From the NCBI RefSeq assembly GCF_937976295.1, contig NZ_CALJRY010000188.1, positions 1 through 21,066 on the forward strand: a stretch of DNA of 21,066 bases, in the 5' to 3' direction. Below, piece by piece: positions 5,709 to 14,105 of this stretch; within the stretch, counting starts at the first letter, position 1; every line of letters begins with the position of its first letter. The notes beneath the pieces were generated by a model. It did no database searches. It saw nothing but the letters and a program-made list of their open reading frames with translations, and was not told where the DNA came from. Position numbers and translations under genes: made by a program. This DNA comes from an uncultured Rothia sp. GTDB taxonomy: Bacteria > Actinomycetota > Actinomycetes > Actinomycetales > Micrococcaceae.

Positions 5709-6109
5709 GTGGTGATTAATCGCCTTTAGGCGGTGTGTGCGGACGTGCTGTCAGCACTACCAACCCTCCATTACGGAGGCCGGTAGCGCCAGCGCGTCCG
5801 TACTGCCGCGTTGAGGGGCGCATCTTCCGTTAGCCAGAATCCAACGCTAAATTCCACGTTAGATTCCAACGCTAGCTTCTCAAGCGAGAATCCTGAGAAG
5901 ATGCCGCCCCACCTGAAAGAAAGAACATAGGCCGTGCCGGCACACACGCCGCGGTCCTCGGTAGCGAATTACGGAACAACACCGCCTCCACAACCTTGCC
6001 GATACGCCTCGCGCACACGGTATGGACAAAGGTGGGGGAGAGGTGCCGTGGTTTCCTATCGAAGGCCGACTCATGCGCCGTACGGCCTACCAAGAAGAAA
6101 GAAGGAACC
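5706..6109 (+). promoter_or_regulatory. Long structured 5' leader of pnp
   Basis: No gene is seen in these ~400 bases. Several folds are: GTGCGGACG (5737-5745) with CGTCCGTAC (5795-5803), enclosing GTGCT/AGCAC and CCTCC/GGAGG hairpins; GGGGCG-CATCTTC (5815-5827) with GAAGATG-C-CGCCCC (5897-5910); an imperfect stem between 5986 and 6040; and AGGCCG/CGGCCT (6063-6088). The second fold competes with CTTCTCA (5876-5882)/TGAGAAG (5894-5900), so the RNA could switch. The actinobacterial leader motif called Actino-pnp is known upstream of pnp, and PNPase controls its own mRNA in E. coli. I cannot confirm the motif match without a covariance model. A possible promoter is TTGAGG (5811) with CAGAAT (5835), weak. 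Confidence 0.5.
5837..5874. repeat. Three degenerate 12-13 bp tandem units in the pnp leader
   Basis: GAATCCAACGCTA (5837-5849), AATTCCACGTTA (5850-5861) and GATTCCAACGCTA (5862-5874) are consecutive copies. They form the loop region between the two arms of the 5815-5910 stem. Confidence 0.7.
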
Positions 6110-8326
6110 GTGGAAGGTCCCGAAATCAAGTTTGCTGAAGTCGAAATCGACAACGGCATTCACGGTAAGCGCCACGTGCGCTTTGAAACCGGCCGCCTCG
6201 CAAAGCAGGCTGCTGGCTCCGTCCTCGTCACCATCGATGACGAGACCACCCTGCTCTCCGCAACCGCAATCGGCAAGTCTCCCCGCGAGGGCTTCGACTT
6301 CTTCCCGCTGACCGTGGACGTGGAAGAGCGCATGTACGCAGGCGGCAAGATCCCCGCATCGTACTTCCGCCGCGAAGGCCGCCCCAGCACCGAGGCAATC
6401 CTTGCTGCACGCCTGATTGACCGCCCGCTGCGCCCCGCCTTCACCAAGGGCATCCGCAACGAGGTTCAGGTCGTCGTGACCGTCCTGACCTACGAGCCGG
6501 ACGAAATCTACAACACCTTCGCAATCAACGCTGCCTCCGCATCGACCTCCCTGTCCGGTGCGCCGTTCAACGGCCCCATCGGTGGCGTGCGCATGGCACT
6601 GATCGACGGCCAGTGGGTCTGCTTCCCCAAGTACTCCCAGCTGGAAAACGCTGTCTTCGACATGGCTGTTGCAGGCCGTATCGTCACCAAGGCTGACGGT
6701 ACCGAAGACGTCGCAATCATGATGGTTGAGGCAGAAGCAACCGACAACTCCTGGAAGCTCATCAAGGAAGACGGCCAGACCGCCCCCACCGAAGAGATCG
6801 TCGCAGAGGGCCTGGAAGCAGCTAAGCCCTTCATCGCAGCACTGTGCAAGGCACAGGCTGACCTGGTGGCTCGCGCAGGCAAGCCCGCCCTGGAACTGCC
6901 CTTCTTCGGCGGCCACGGCGAGGACGTCGACGCAGCGGTTGAGGCATTCGCAGCAGACCGCCTGGCAGAGGTGTACTCCATCGCTGGCAAGCAGGAACGC
7001 GAAGCAGCAGCAGCCGAGCTGCAGGAAGAGCTCATGGAAGCTCTCACCGGCGAAGGTAAGGAATTTGAAGAGCGCTCCAACGAGGTCTCCGTAGCATTCG
7101 CTGCCCTGACCAAGCACGTGGTGCGCCAGCGCATCCTCACCGAGCAGGTCCGTATTGACGGCCGCGGCCTGACCGACATCCGCCAGCTCACCGCTGAGGT
7201 TGAAATCCTGCCCCGCGTTCACGGCTCCGCTCTCTTCGAGCGCGGCGAAACCCAGATCATGGGTATCACCACCCTGAACATGCTCAAGATGGAGCAGCAG
7301 CTGGACTCCCTGCACCCGGTCAAGTCCAAGCGTTACATCCACCACTACAACTTCCCGCCGTACTCCACCGGTGAGACCGGCCGCGTGGGTTCGCCCAAGC
7401 GCCGCGAAATCGGCCACGGCGCCCTCGCAGAGCGCGCAATCACCCCGGTGCTGCCCTCCCGCGAAGAGTTCCCCTACGCAATCCGTCAGGTCTCCGAGGC
7501 TCTGGGCTCCAACGGCTCGACCTCCATGGGTTCGGTCTGTGCATCGACCCTGTCTCTGCTGAACGCCGGTGTGCCGTTGCGCGCACCCGTTGCAGGTATC
7601 GCAATGGGCCTGGTCTCTGACGAGGTTGACGGCGAGACCCGCTACGCAGCCCTGACCGACATCCTCGGCGCGGAAGACGCACTGGGCGATATGGACTTCA
7701 AGGTGGCAGGTACCTCCGAGTTCGTGACCGCTATCCAGCTGGACACCAAGCTCGACGGCATCCCCGCATCCGTGCTCGCTGGCGCACTGACCCAGGCACG
7801 TGAGGCTCGCCTGCACATCCTCGAGGTGCTCGTCAGCGCGATTGACGCACCGGATGAGATGAGCGAGTTCGCACCGCGCATTATTTCCGTGAAGATTCCG
7901 GTTGCCAAGATCGGTGAGGTTATCGGCCCCAAGGGTAAGATGATCAACCAGATTCAGGAAGACACCGGCGCAGACATCTCCATTGAGGACGACGGTACCG
8001 TATACATCGGCGCAGCTGACGGCCCCTCCGCCGAGGCTGCACGTTCGGCAGTGAACGCTATCGCTAACCCGCAGGTTCCCGAGGTTGGCGAACGCTACCT
8101 GGGTACCGTAGTGAAGGTGACCGACTTCGGTGCGTTCATCTCCCTGACCCCCGGTAAGGACGGTCTGCTGCACATCTCCGAGATGCGTAAGCTCAACGGC
8201 GGTAAGCGCGTTGTTGACGCTGAGGACGTTGTCTCCGTGGGCCAGAAGGTCCAGGTGGAGATCACCAAGATTGATGACCGCGGCAAGCTCTCGCTGGCAC
8301 CGGTTGTTGAGGGCGACGACGAGTAG
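6110..8326 (+). CDS. pnp: Polynucleotide phosphorylase
   Basis: PNPase degrades RNA 3' to 5' by phosphorolysis as a ring-shaped trimer. The GTG at 6110 gives 738 residues beginning MEGPEIKFAE, the usual Micrococcaceae start; GAAGGA lies just upstream with short spacing. The frame is open to 5996, but those codons look non-coding. Domains in order: first RNase PH-like core (about 10-150, with FFPLTVDVEERMYAGG and RRPSTEAI-type segments), an all-helical linker (about 240-330), second RNase PH core (about 340-560, with NGSTSMGSVCAS near 468 for phosphate binding and GDMDFKVAGT near 525 with the catalytic aspartate), a KH domain with GPKG near 606, and an S1 domain (about 660-735, VVKVTDFGAFISL). 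All key motifs are intact. Confidence 0.97.
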   Translation: MEGPEIKFAEVEIDNGIHGKRHVRFETGRLAKQAAGSVLVTIDDETTLLSATAIGKSPREGFDFFPLTVDVEERMYAGGKIPASYFRREGRPSTEAILAARLIDRPLRPAFTKGIRNEVQVVVTVLTYEPDEIYNTFAINAASASTSLSGAPFNGPIGGVRMALIDGQWVCFPKYSQLENAVFDMAVAGRIVTKADGTEDVAIMMVEAEATDNSWKLIKEDGQTAPTEEIVAEGLEAAKPFIAALCKAQADLVARAGKPALELPFFGGHGEDVDAAVEAFAADRLAEVYSIAGKQEREAAAAELQEELMEALTGEGKEFEERSNEVSVAFAALTKHVVRQRILTEQVRIDGRGLTDIRQLTAEVEILPRVHGSALFERGETQIMGITTLNMLKMEQQLDSLHPVKSKRYIHHYNFPPYSTGETGRVGSPKRREIGHGALAERAITPVLPSREEFPYAIRQVSEALGSNGSTSMGSVCASTLSLLNAGVPLRAPVAGIAMGLVSDEVDGETRYAALTDILGAEDALGDMDFKVAGTSEFVTAIQLDTKLDGIPASVLAGALTQAREARLHILEVLVSAIDAPDEMSEFAPRIISVKIPVAKIGEVIGPKGKMINQIQEDTGADISIEDDGTVYIGAADGPSAEAARSAVNAIANPQVPEVGERYLGTVVKVTDFGAFISLTPGKDGLLHISEMRKLNGGKRVVDAEDVVSVGQKVQVEITKIDDRGKLSLAPVVEGDDE

Positions 8327-8347
8327 TCGTAACCCCCGCTAAGTGAT

Positions 8348-8408
8348 GAGGGGCGTTCGGCGCACCCGGTGCGGTTCACTCCCCGCCGGATGCGCCGGGC
8401 GCCCCTTA
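8348..8408 (+). terminator. Hairpin terminator after pnp
   Basis: GGGGCG (8350-8355) pairs with CGCCCC (8400-8405). Inside, CGGCGCA pairs with TGCGCCG around a GC-rich loop that holds a further CCGG/CCGG pairing. It is 24 bases after the stop, with TTATCT following. The loop is long and the T-run weak. Confidence 0.6.
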
Positions 8409-8472
8409 TCTCATGAGGACAGAGAACAGCGGAATGCAGACTGCTGTTCTCACTATGAAAGGAATATCGGAA

Positions 8473-9519
8473 TTGTCGACTCGACGAGATACGACGATTG
8501 ATATTGCCAAGGGCATCGCGATTATCGCGATTGTTTTTGGGCATATTCATCGAGGAATGTGGGCATCAGGGTTGGGCACCGAGGCCCTGCGCCCCTACAA
8601 GTACATGCTGGATTATGGGGTTTATTTCTGGCACCTGGTAGTTTTTGCTTTTCTGAGCGGCCTTTTTGTGGCACGAGGAGCAACGAAGACTACTCCCTCC
8701 TCATACCTGACGAAGCGTCTGGTTCTCTTCGGATACCTCTACGTTATTTGGCAGGTTCTGCAGGTGGGTATGAAGCTTGTGCTTCCCTCTAACTCTTCCG
8801 ATAAGACAACTGTTATGAGCCTGCTTGAATTGTGGAAGCCCGAGGGTCAGCTCTGGTTCTTCCCCTGGCTCATGATTGTCACCATTATTGCTGTGCTGGG
8901 CCGCGTCTGGCAGAAGGACATCAAAGCCTACGCAGTTGTGACGGTGTGCGCGGTTCTTGCCATCGTTTTCTGGGGCTATAGCGGCGATTATGTAGGTACC
9001 GGAGGTATCTCTCTAGCGGTCTTCTTCATGCTTGGCGTGGCTCTTGGCCACGAGAGGTTCCAGGCTATTATGGAGTCCGTACCGCTGGCAGCACACGCCG
9101 CCATTGCGGTAGTCGGTTTTGCCGTCTACACCGTAATTTTGGTGAATGTACAGGCCGCTCCGCCGACTGTGGTGCCCTACTTTGCGAATAACCCGGCGGC
9201 AATCGCCACGGGTATTGTCGCTTCGTTGCTGTCCTCGCTGGCGGTGCTCTCGCTCTCCTACCTGCTGGCGCGGGTTCCGTGGAGCAGCTGGCTCGCCTAC
9301 CTGGGCCGTCACTCCCTGGAAATCTTTATCGCGCACATTGTGTGCGGTGCAGCTTTCCGTTTCGTGCTGACGAAGTCCGGTTTCTTCTCGGTGCCCCTGT
9401 TCTTGGTGGGAGGAACGATCTTCGCGATCCTCGCCTCGCTCCTGATGGGGTACTGCGCTCAGAAACTGCGGGTTCCGCTGTTTGCGTTGCCTCGCTCTCT
9501 TGAACGAAAAATTAGCTAA
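8473..9519 (+). CDS. Acyltransferase-3 family membrane protein
   Basis: This protein (348 residues from the TTG at 8473) belongs to the AT3 superfamily, which moves acyl groups, usually acetyl, across the membrane onto sugars of polysaccharides or peptidoglycan. The N-terminus RRDTTIDIAKGIAIIAIVFG ends in the typical segment with the conserved histidine (FGHIH). About ten apolar helices follow, with no extracytoplasmic SGNH domain. Start choice is uncertain: AAAGGA (8458-8463) precedes the TTG by 9 bases, while in-frame ATGs at 8413, 8434 and 8455 lack good ribosome sites and the first overlaps the pnp hairpin region. Early codons (GGA, CGA, ATT) are less GC-rich than in the neighbours. It lies between pnp and the M16 protease, which are often adjacent in actinobacteria, so it looks inserted. 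The acceptor is unknown. Confidence 0.85.
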   Translation: MSTRRDTTIDIAKGIAIIAIVFGHIHRGMWASGLGTEALRPYKYMLDYGVYFWHLVVFAFLSGLFVARGATKTTPSSYLTKRLVLFGYLYVIWQVLQVGMKLVLPSNSSDKTTVMSLLELWKPEGQLWFFPWLMIVTIIAVLGRVWQKDIKAYAVVTVCAVLAIVFWGYSGDYVGTGGISLAVFFMLGVALGHERFQAIMESVPLAAHAAIAVVGFAVYTVILVNVQAAPPTVVPYFANNPAAIATGIVASLLSSLAVLSLSYLLARVPWSSWLAYLGRHSLEIFIAHIVCGAAFRFVLTKSGFFSVPLFLVGGTIFAILASLLMGYCAQKLRVPLFALPRSLERKIS

Positions 9520-9541
9520 TCGAAATATCGAAGGACGCTGA

Positions 9542-10873
9542 ATGTCTATTTCCCTGCCCGTCGAGCTTGAGGCAATCGCCGAAGAGCTCAACTACGAGCA
9601 CGGCCGCCTCATCTACGAGGGTGTAGGCGGTAACGAGGTGCGCCGCTCCATCCTGCCCGGTGGCGTACGCGTGATTACCGAAAAAATGCCCGGTACCCGC
9701 GGCGTATCCATCGGATTCTGGGTGGGAGTCGGCTCCCGCGACGAAGCCCCCGGCATGCTCGGCTCCACCCACTTCCTGGAGCACCTGCTGTTCAAGGGCA
9801 CCGGCACCCGCACCGCCCTGGACATTGCATCCTCCTTCGACGCGGTAGGCGGCGAATCCAACGCCCTGACCGCTAAGGAGCACACCTGCTACTACGCGCG
9901 TGTGCTCGACGACGACGCGCCCATGGCGGTGGACGTCATCACCGACATGGTCACCAACGCCCTGCTGGACCCGGCTCACCTGGAGCAGGAACGCGGCGTG
10001 ATTCTCGAAGAGATCGCCATGGACCAGGACGACCCGACCGACGTTGCTTTCGAGAACTTCGTGGAGCAGCTCATGGGAGAGAACCCGCTGGGCCGCCCCA
10101 TTGGCGGTACCCCGCAGGAGATTACCGAGGTGCCGCGTGACGCCGTGTGGGAGCACTACAAGCGCTACTACACCCCGGACCGCCTGGTCATTTCTGCCGC
10201 CGGTTCGCTGGAACACAGCACCATGGTCCGCCTCGTGCTGGAGGCGCTGACCCGCTACGGCTGGAACCTGCAGGAGGGCGTGGCACCGGCACCGCGTCGC
10301 GTGCGTACCGACAGCGGCATCATTCCGCTGAGCGAGCTGCGTGAGGTGGAGAAGAGCTTCGAACAGACCAACATTGTGATGGGCTGCCCGAGCATTATCG
10401 CCGGGGATGACCGCCGCTACGCGATGAGCGTGCTGACCAGCGCGTTCGGTGCGGGCATGTCCTCGCGTCTGTTCCAGGAGATTCGTGAGAAGCGCGGCCT
10501 TGCCTACAGCACGTTTGCGTTCTCCGGTGCGTACTCGGATGCCGGTTACTTCGGCATGTACGCAGGCTGCCTGCCCGCTAAGACCGAGCAGGTGCGCGAG
10601 GTCATGGGCTACGAGTTCGATAAGCTCGCCACCGCCGGTATTACCGAGGAAGAGCTGACGAAGGTCCGTGGTCAGCTGGCTGGCTCCACCGTGCTCGGTA
10701 GCGAGGATTCCGGTTCGCGCATGTCCCGTCTGGGCCGTGCAGAGCTGGACTCGGGCCTGTTTACCAGCACCGATGAGCTGCTGGAGAAGATCCGCGCGGT
10801 CTCCCTGGAGGAGGTTCGCGACCTGGCGGCATACCTGGGGCAGCAGCAGATGATTACCACCATCGTGCGCTAA
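9542..10873 (+). CDS. M16-family zinc metalloprotease (pitrilysin/processing-peptidase type)
   Basis: The 443-residue protein shows the inverted zinc motif HFLEH at 77-81 (His77, His81 as ligands, Glu80 as catalytic base). The third ligand should be one of the glutamates in ERGVILEEIAM (150-160), at about the expected 76-residue spacing. The second half carries the substrate-binding GLAYSTFAF region typical of active M16B subunits. Family members cleave peptides or unfolded segments inside a closed clamshell; the substrate here is unknown. The ATG at 9542 has GAAGGA 6-7 bases upstream. It begins 22 bases after the acyltransferase stop, so the two may be co-transcribed. In related actinobacteria this gene commonly follows pnp. 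A strong terminator ends the unit. Confidence 0.92.
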   Translation: MSISLPVELEAIAEELNYEHGRLIYEGVGGNEVRRSILPGGVRVITEKMPGTRGVSIGFWVGVGSRDEAPGMLGSTHFLEHLLFKGTGTRTALDIASSFDAVGGESNALTAKEHTCYYARVLDDDAPMAVDVITDMVTNALLDPAHLEQERGVILEEIAMDQDDPTDVAFENFVEQLMGENPLGRPIGGTPQEITEVPRDAVWEHYKRYYTPDRLVISAAGSLEHSTMVRLVLEALTRYGWNLQEGVAPAPRRVRTDSGIIPLSELREVEKSFEQTNIVMGCPSIIAGDDRRYAMSVLTSAFGAGMSSRLFQEIREKRGLAYSTFAFSGAYSDAGYFGMYAGCLPAKTEQVREVMGYEFDKLATAGITEEELTKVRGQLAGSTVLGSEDSGSRMSRLGRAELDSGLFTSTDELLEKIRAVSLEEVRDLAAYLGQQQMITTIVR

Positions 10874-10893
10874 CCCGCAACACTTACGGCACA

Positions 10894-10941
10894 AAAATGC
10901 CCGTTCCTTCCCCCAAGCGAGGGGGAGGGAACGGGCATTTT
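10894..10941. terminator. Bidirectional terminator between the M16 protease and OatA-like genes
   Basis: AAAATGCCCGTTCC (from 10894) pairs with GGAACGGGCATTTT (to 10941). The stem continues inward through the C-run/G-run to about 20 bp around AAGCGA. T-runs appear at the 3' end on both strands, so it can serve the plus-strand protease gene and the convergent minus-strand gene. Confidence 0.92.
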
Positions 10942-11068
10942 GTTGTATCGGCATCTATCGCAGAGGCGCTTCCACAAAGTGCTTCCGGGCGCTCAGCCAC
11001 CCATACTCTTGACGCTCAGCATGAGCGGCAGAACCCGAAAAGCACCTGCCCAGAGCAGCCCCAGAACG

Positions 11069-11104
11069 CTACTTCTGCGCTCTACTTCTGAAGGGCTACT
11101 TCTG
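11069..11104. repeat. Threefold CTACTTCTG repeat at the 3' end of the OatA-like gene
   Basis: CTACTTCTG occurs at 11069-11077, 11082-11090 and 11096-11104, spaced 13-14 bases. On the minus strand each copy reads CAGAAGTAG. The innermost is the final Gln-Lys-stop of the gene; the other two are copies downstream of the stop. Confidence 0.85.
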
Positions 11105-13072
11105 TGCCTTAGCGATAGCCTCCATCAGCACCTGAGCGTAGAGTTCCTGACCGGCTGCCTCCGGGTGAACACCGTCAGAGGCCAGCAGACCGCTCTGAGT
11201 CTGCAGAGCCTGGCGAATCGCAGAGTTCCAATCCGCAATAATCACACGATCAGAATGCTGAGCCGCAAACTCGCGAATCTTACCGTTCGAGTAGTCAATC
11301 CAGGTCAGGTTGCGCGGGCCGTAACCGGTGACCAGCACCAGCTTAGAATCAGCGGGCATAGCCGCCAGAACCTCGTCGAGCTGACCGTCCAGAATGGTCG
11401 AGTTTGCGGTCACCGACAGCACGAAGGTCTTACGAATCTGGCCGTTGGCACCCATGGATTTAATAATCGGCAGGGCCTTGGCGATGGTGCGTCCCTCCGC
11501 CGCATCGATGGATGCTTCGGGCATCTTGTCGTACAGCTCGGGGGATACCGCCACCACAATGGAGTCACCCACAATGCTCACCTGAGAAGAGTTCACCGAA
11601 CCAGCCGAAACAGTCGAAGCTGAGGGGCTAGCCGAAGCCGAAGCCTTTGCATCCTTACCGGTAGCAGATGCGCTCGGGTTTGCAGAAGTACTCGGGCTTG
11701 CAGAGGCGCTCGCGGCCTGTGCTTCCTGACGCGCCTTCAGACGCTCAGCGGCGGCACGCTTGCCGTCCTCAACGGACTTCTGGGCGGTAGTCATCGTCGG
11801 AGCGGTGTGCACCGCCAGACCGGTCGAAGCACCAGCCACCACAACAGCCAGAATCACCGAAACAGGCAGGAACCTAGTGCGTGGAGACTGGAACAATGCC
11901 ATGAAACGGTTCGCGCTACCGCGGAAACCGTAACGGCGAATCGGGGTCTCAACCCAGCGGTACGACATCTCCGCAATAACGAAGGTCGCCACCAGAACGC
12001 CCACGTTTACCAGTGGGGAGCGGTCCGCACCCAGGGTGTAGTGCATGACCACGGCGAGCGGCCAGTGCCACAGGTACAGGCCGTAGGAACGTTCACCCAC
12101 CCAGCGCAGGGGCGCGAAATTCAGCAGGCGGCGCAGCATTTCGGAGGCGCCAGCGAGCATATCGGGCAGCATACCCTGAATCACGCCGAGAGCCAGCAGG
12201 GAGGCACCGAACAGGCCCCAGGGAATCGCACCGGGTGCCGACTCGGGAACCAGCATCGCGTAGGGAATCAGCGCGAACAGGGACAGCCAGCTGATCATGA
12301 CGCGGGCGAAAGCGACCAGGCCGAAGGGCTGAGCCACACGGTACAGCACGGACTGCTGAAGCGGCGGGTACAGCGACCAGGGGCGCGCAAAGGCCAGCAG
12401 CGCACCGAGCAACAGGCCGTACAGGTGAGTGTCGGTGCCGTAGTAGACGCGGCTAATGGGGGAACCGAACATCAGCAGTGTGGTGGCGGCGCTCAGCGAC
12501 GCAATAATACCGAGCACCATGACCACGCTGAAGCGACGCCACGAACGGCCTAACAGCACGCCGGCGCCAACAATCAGCAGGGGCCACACCACGTAGAACT
12601 GTTCTTCCACAGCCAGGGACCAGAAGTTCGTGAAGAGCTCCGGGGAGGTCTGCGCGAAGTAGTCGTTACCGGCAAAAATGGAAATCCAGTTGGACGAGAA
12701 GGTCGCCGCACCGGTGAGCTGTCGACTGAGGTTCACCTGAATATCGCCGCCAATGAGCAGGCTGACCGGCCCCATGACCAGAATCAGCAGGATAATGGCG
12801 GGAAGCAGTCGGCGGGCACGGCGAATCCAGAAGTTGCCCAGGGCAATTTTGCCGGTGAGCGCACCTTCACGCAGAAGCAGGGAGGTAATCAGGAAGCCAG
12901 AGATGACGAAGAAGATATCCACGCCAATCATGCCGCCAGGTAGTACGGTGGGCCAGAAATGATACACCATCACGAGTAGCACAGCGATTGCTCGCAGGCC
13001 GTCCAGACCCGGCAGAATATACCGCCGGTTAGCCTCTTCTGGACGCACGGAGGAGGTAAAGAGGGACTTCAT
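11096..13072 (-). CDS. OatA-like acyltransferase with C-terminal SGNH domain
   Basis: The 658-residue protein joins an AT3 membrane domain (about residues 25-400, starting at GLDGLRAIAVLLVMVYHF) to an extracytoplasmic SGNH esterase-like domain. Between them lies an Ala-Ser-Pro linker (about 445-495). SGNH blocks are visible: SIVGDSIV with the nucleophile serine near 500, SVTANST with the Asn block, and DGVHPEA near 632 with the Asp-His pair. Proteins of this layout O-acetylate peptidoglycan or surface glycans (OatA), giving lysozyme resistance; the acceptor here is inferred. The ATG at 13072 gives the usual short N-terminus before helix 1. The frame stays open upstream to 13276, but that stretch is AT-rich promoter-like DNA. 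GGAG lies 12 bases upstream, a rather long spacing. It is the only full-length minus-strand gene and interrupts the M16-dapB order. Confidence 0.93.
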   Translation of the reverse strand: MKSLFTSSVRPEEANRRYILPGLDGLRAIAVLLVMVYHFWPTVLPGGMIGVDIFFVISGFLITSLLLREGALTGKIALGNFWIRRARRLLPAIILLILVMGPVSLLIGGDIQVNLSRQLTGAATFSSNWISIFAGNDYFAQTSPELFTNFWSLAVEEQFYVVWPLLIVGAGVLLGRSWRRFSVVMVLGIIASLSAATTLLMFGSPISRVYYGTDTHLYGLLLGALLAFARPWSLYPPLQQSVLYRVAQPFGLVAFARVMISWLSLFALIPYAMLVPESAPGAIPWGLFGASLLALGVIQGMLPDMLAGASEMLRRLLNFAPLRWVGERSYGLYLWHWPLAVVMHYTLGADRSPLVNVGVLVATFVIAEMSYRWVETPIRRYGFRGSANRFMALFQSPRTRFLPVSVILAVVVAGASTGLAVHTAPTMTTAQKSVEDGKRAAAERLKARQEAQAASASASPSTSANPSASATGKDAKASASASPSASTVSAGSVNSSQVSIVGDSIVVAVSPELYDKMPEASIDAAEGRTIAKALPIIKSMGANGQIRKTFVLSVTANSTILDGQLDEVLAAMPADSKLVLVTGYGPRNLTWIDYSNGKIREFAAQHSDRVIIADWNSAIRQALQTQSGLLASDGVHPEAAGQELYAQVLMEAIAKAQK

Positions 13073-13099
13073 ACTGTCTGTGTACTCCGTAGGACGGAA

Positions 13100-13124
13100 A
13101 TTATAGAAATACTTGCTAATTATA
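13100..13124 (-). promoter_or_regulatory. AT-rich promoter region of the OatA-like gene
   Basis: On the minus strand two perfect TATAAT boxes occur (13105-13100 and 13124-13119), 28-52 bases before the start codon. This lies in an unusually AT-rich patch that extends to about 13195. No good -35 matches either box at 17 bp, so which is used is unclear. Confidence 0.5.
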
Positions 13125-13254
13125 TGTTTGTTCCCTTTCGGCGACATATAAATACCCATATATGACGCATAGAAGATTTTGTTTTTTGTATTTGTCAGTT
13201 CTGCTGGGCATCTCACCCCGTGTGTGCGATAGGGCGTATCGCGTCTACACGGGG

Positions 13255-13260
13255 GATAAT
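13255..13260 (+). promoter_or_regulatory. Possible -10 element of dapB
   Basis: GATAAT stands 66 bases before the dapB start, between the divergent genes. No convincing -35 is seen at the normal distance. The assignment is tentative. Confidence 0.3.
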
Positions 13261-13325
13261 AGAGGCTGTACGTCACAGCGTCTGCCCCATTGTCGGGGCG
13301 CTAACAAGTTACGGAGGAGAGAATC

Positions 13326-14096
13326 ATGACCCACGCGAACGACGAAAAAATCTGGAAGGTAGCGGTACTCGGTGCCGCGGGCCGTATGGGTTCCGAGGCG
13401 GTGCGCGCCGTCAACACCTCCGCAGACATGGACCTGGTGGCGGCACTGGGCCGCGGCGACGACCTGCAGGAGCTGGTCGATGCCGGCGCAGAGATTGTTA
13501 TTGACCTGACCGTTCCTGAATCCAGCGAGGCGAATGTGCGCTTCGCGGTGGAGCACGGTATGCACGCGGTGGTCGGTACGACCGGTTGGACCCCCGAGCG
13601 CCTGGACTCCCTGCGCGAACTGCTGGCTGAGCACCCCGAGGTGGGCGTGCTCATCGCACCGAACTTCGCGATTGGTTCGATCCTCGCCACCGAGTTCGCG
13701 GCGAAGGCAGCGCGCTACTTCGAATCGGTAGAAATCATTGAGATTCACCACCCGAATAAGGTAGATGCCCCCTCCGGTACCGCTGTGCACACCGCCCGCA
13801 AGGTGGCAGCCGCCCGCGCGGAGGCTGGCGTGGGCCCGAGCCCGGATGCCACCACCTCCGACCCGCTGGGCTCGCGCGGCGCCGTGGTCGACGATATTCA
13901 CGTACACGCGGTGCGTCTGCGCGGCATGGTGGCTCACCAGGAGATCCTGCTGGGCGATCCCGGTCAGCAGCTGGTGATTCGTCACGATTCCTTTGACCGT
14001 GCCTCCTTCATGCCCGGTGTGCTGCTGGGTGTGCGTGAGGTGGCGGCGCATCCGGGTTTGAGCGTGGGCTTGGACGCCTACATGGATTTGTCCTAG
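13326..14096 (+). CDS. dapB: 4-hydroxy-tetrahydrodipicolinate reductase
   Basis: DapB reduces 4-hydroxy-tetrahydrodipicolinate to tetrahydrodipicolinate with NAD(P)H, on the path to diaminopimelate (cell wall) and lysine. The 256 residues show the Rossmann dinucleotide motif VAVLGAAGRMG at 12-22, the VVGTTGW segment at 82-88, and EIHHPNKVDAPSGTA at 139-153, with the catalytic His-His-Lys region (His141/142, Lys145) and substrate-binding Gly-Thr. Length is slightly below the usual 265-275 residues, with no missing motif. The start follows GGAGGAG with good spacing. The next gene starts 9 bases after the stop, so they form an operon. Confidence 0.96.
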   Translation: MTHANDEKIWKVAVLGAAGRMGSEAVRAVNTSADMDLVAALGRGDDLQELVDAGAEIVIDLTVPESSEANVRFAVEHGMHAVVGTTGWTPERLDSLRELLAEHPEVGVLIAPNFAIGSILATEFAAKAARYFESVEIIEIHHPNKVDAPSGTAVHTARKVAAARAEAGVGPSPDATTSDPLGSRGAVVDDIHVHAVRLRGMVAHQEILLGDPGQQLVIRHDSFDRASFMPGVLLGVREVAAHPGLSVGLDAYMDLS

Positions 14097-14105
14097 GAGA
14101 GAGTA

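Noticed and set aside
5996..6109. Extension of PNPase upstream of the GTG at 6110
   Set aside because: The MEGPEI start matches relatives, and the upstream codons lie in a structured leader.
13073..13276. N-terminal extension of the OatA-like protein, including in-frame ATGs near 13147-13159
   Set aside because: The DNA is AT-rich with two TATAAT boxes on that strand, and the residues do not resemble an AT3 N-terminus.
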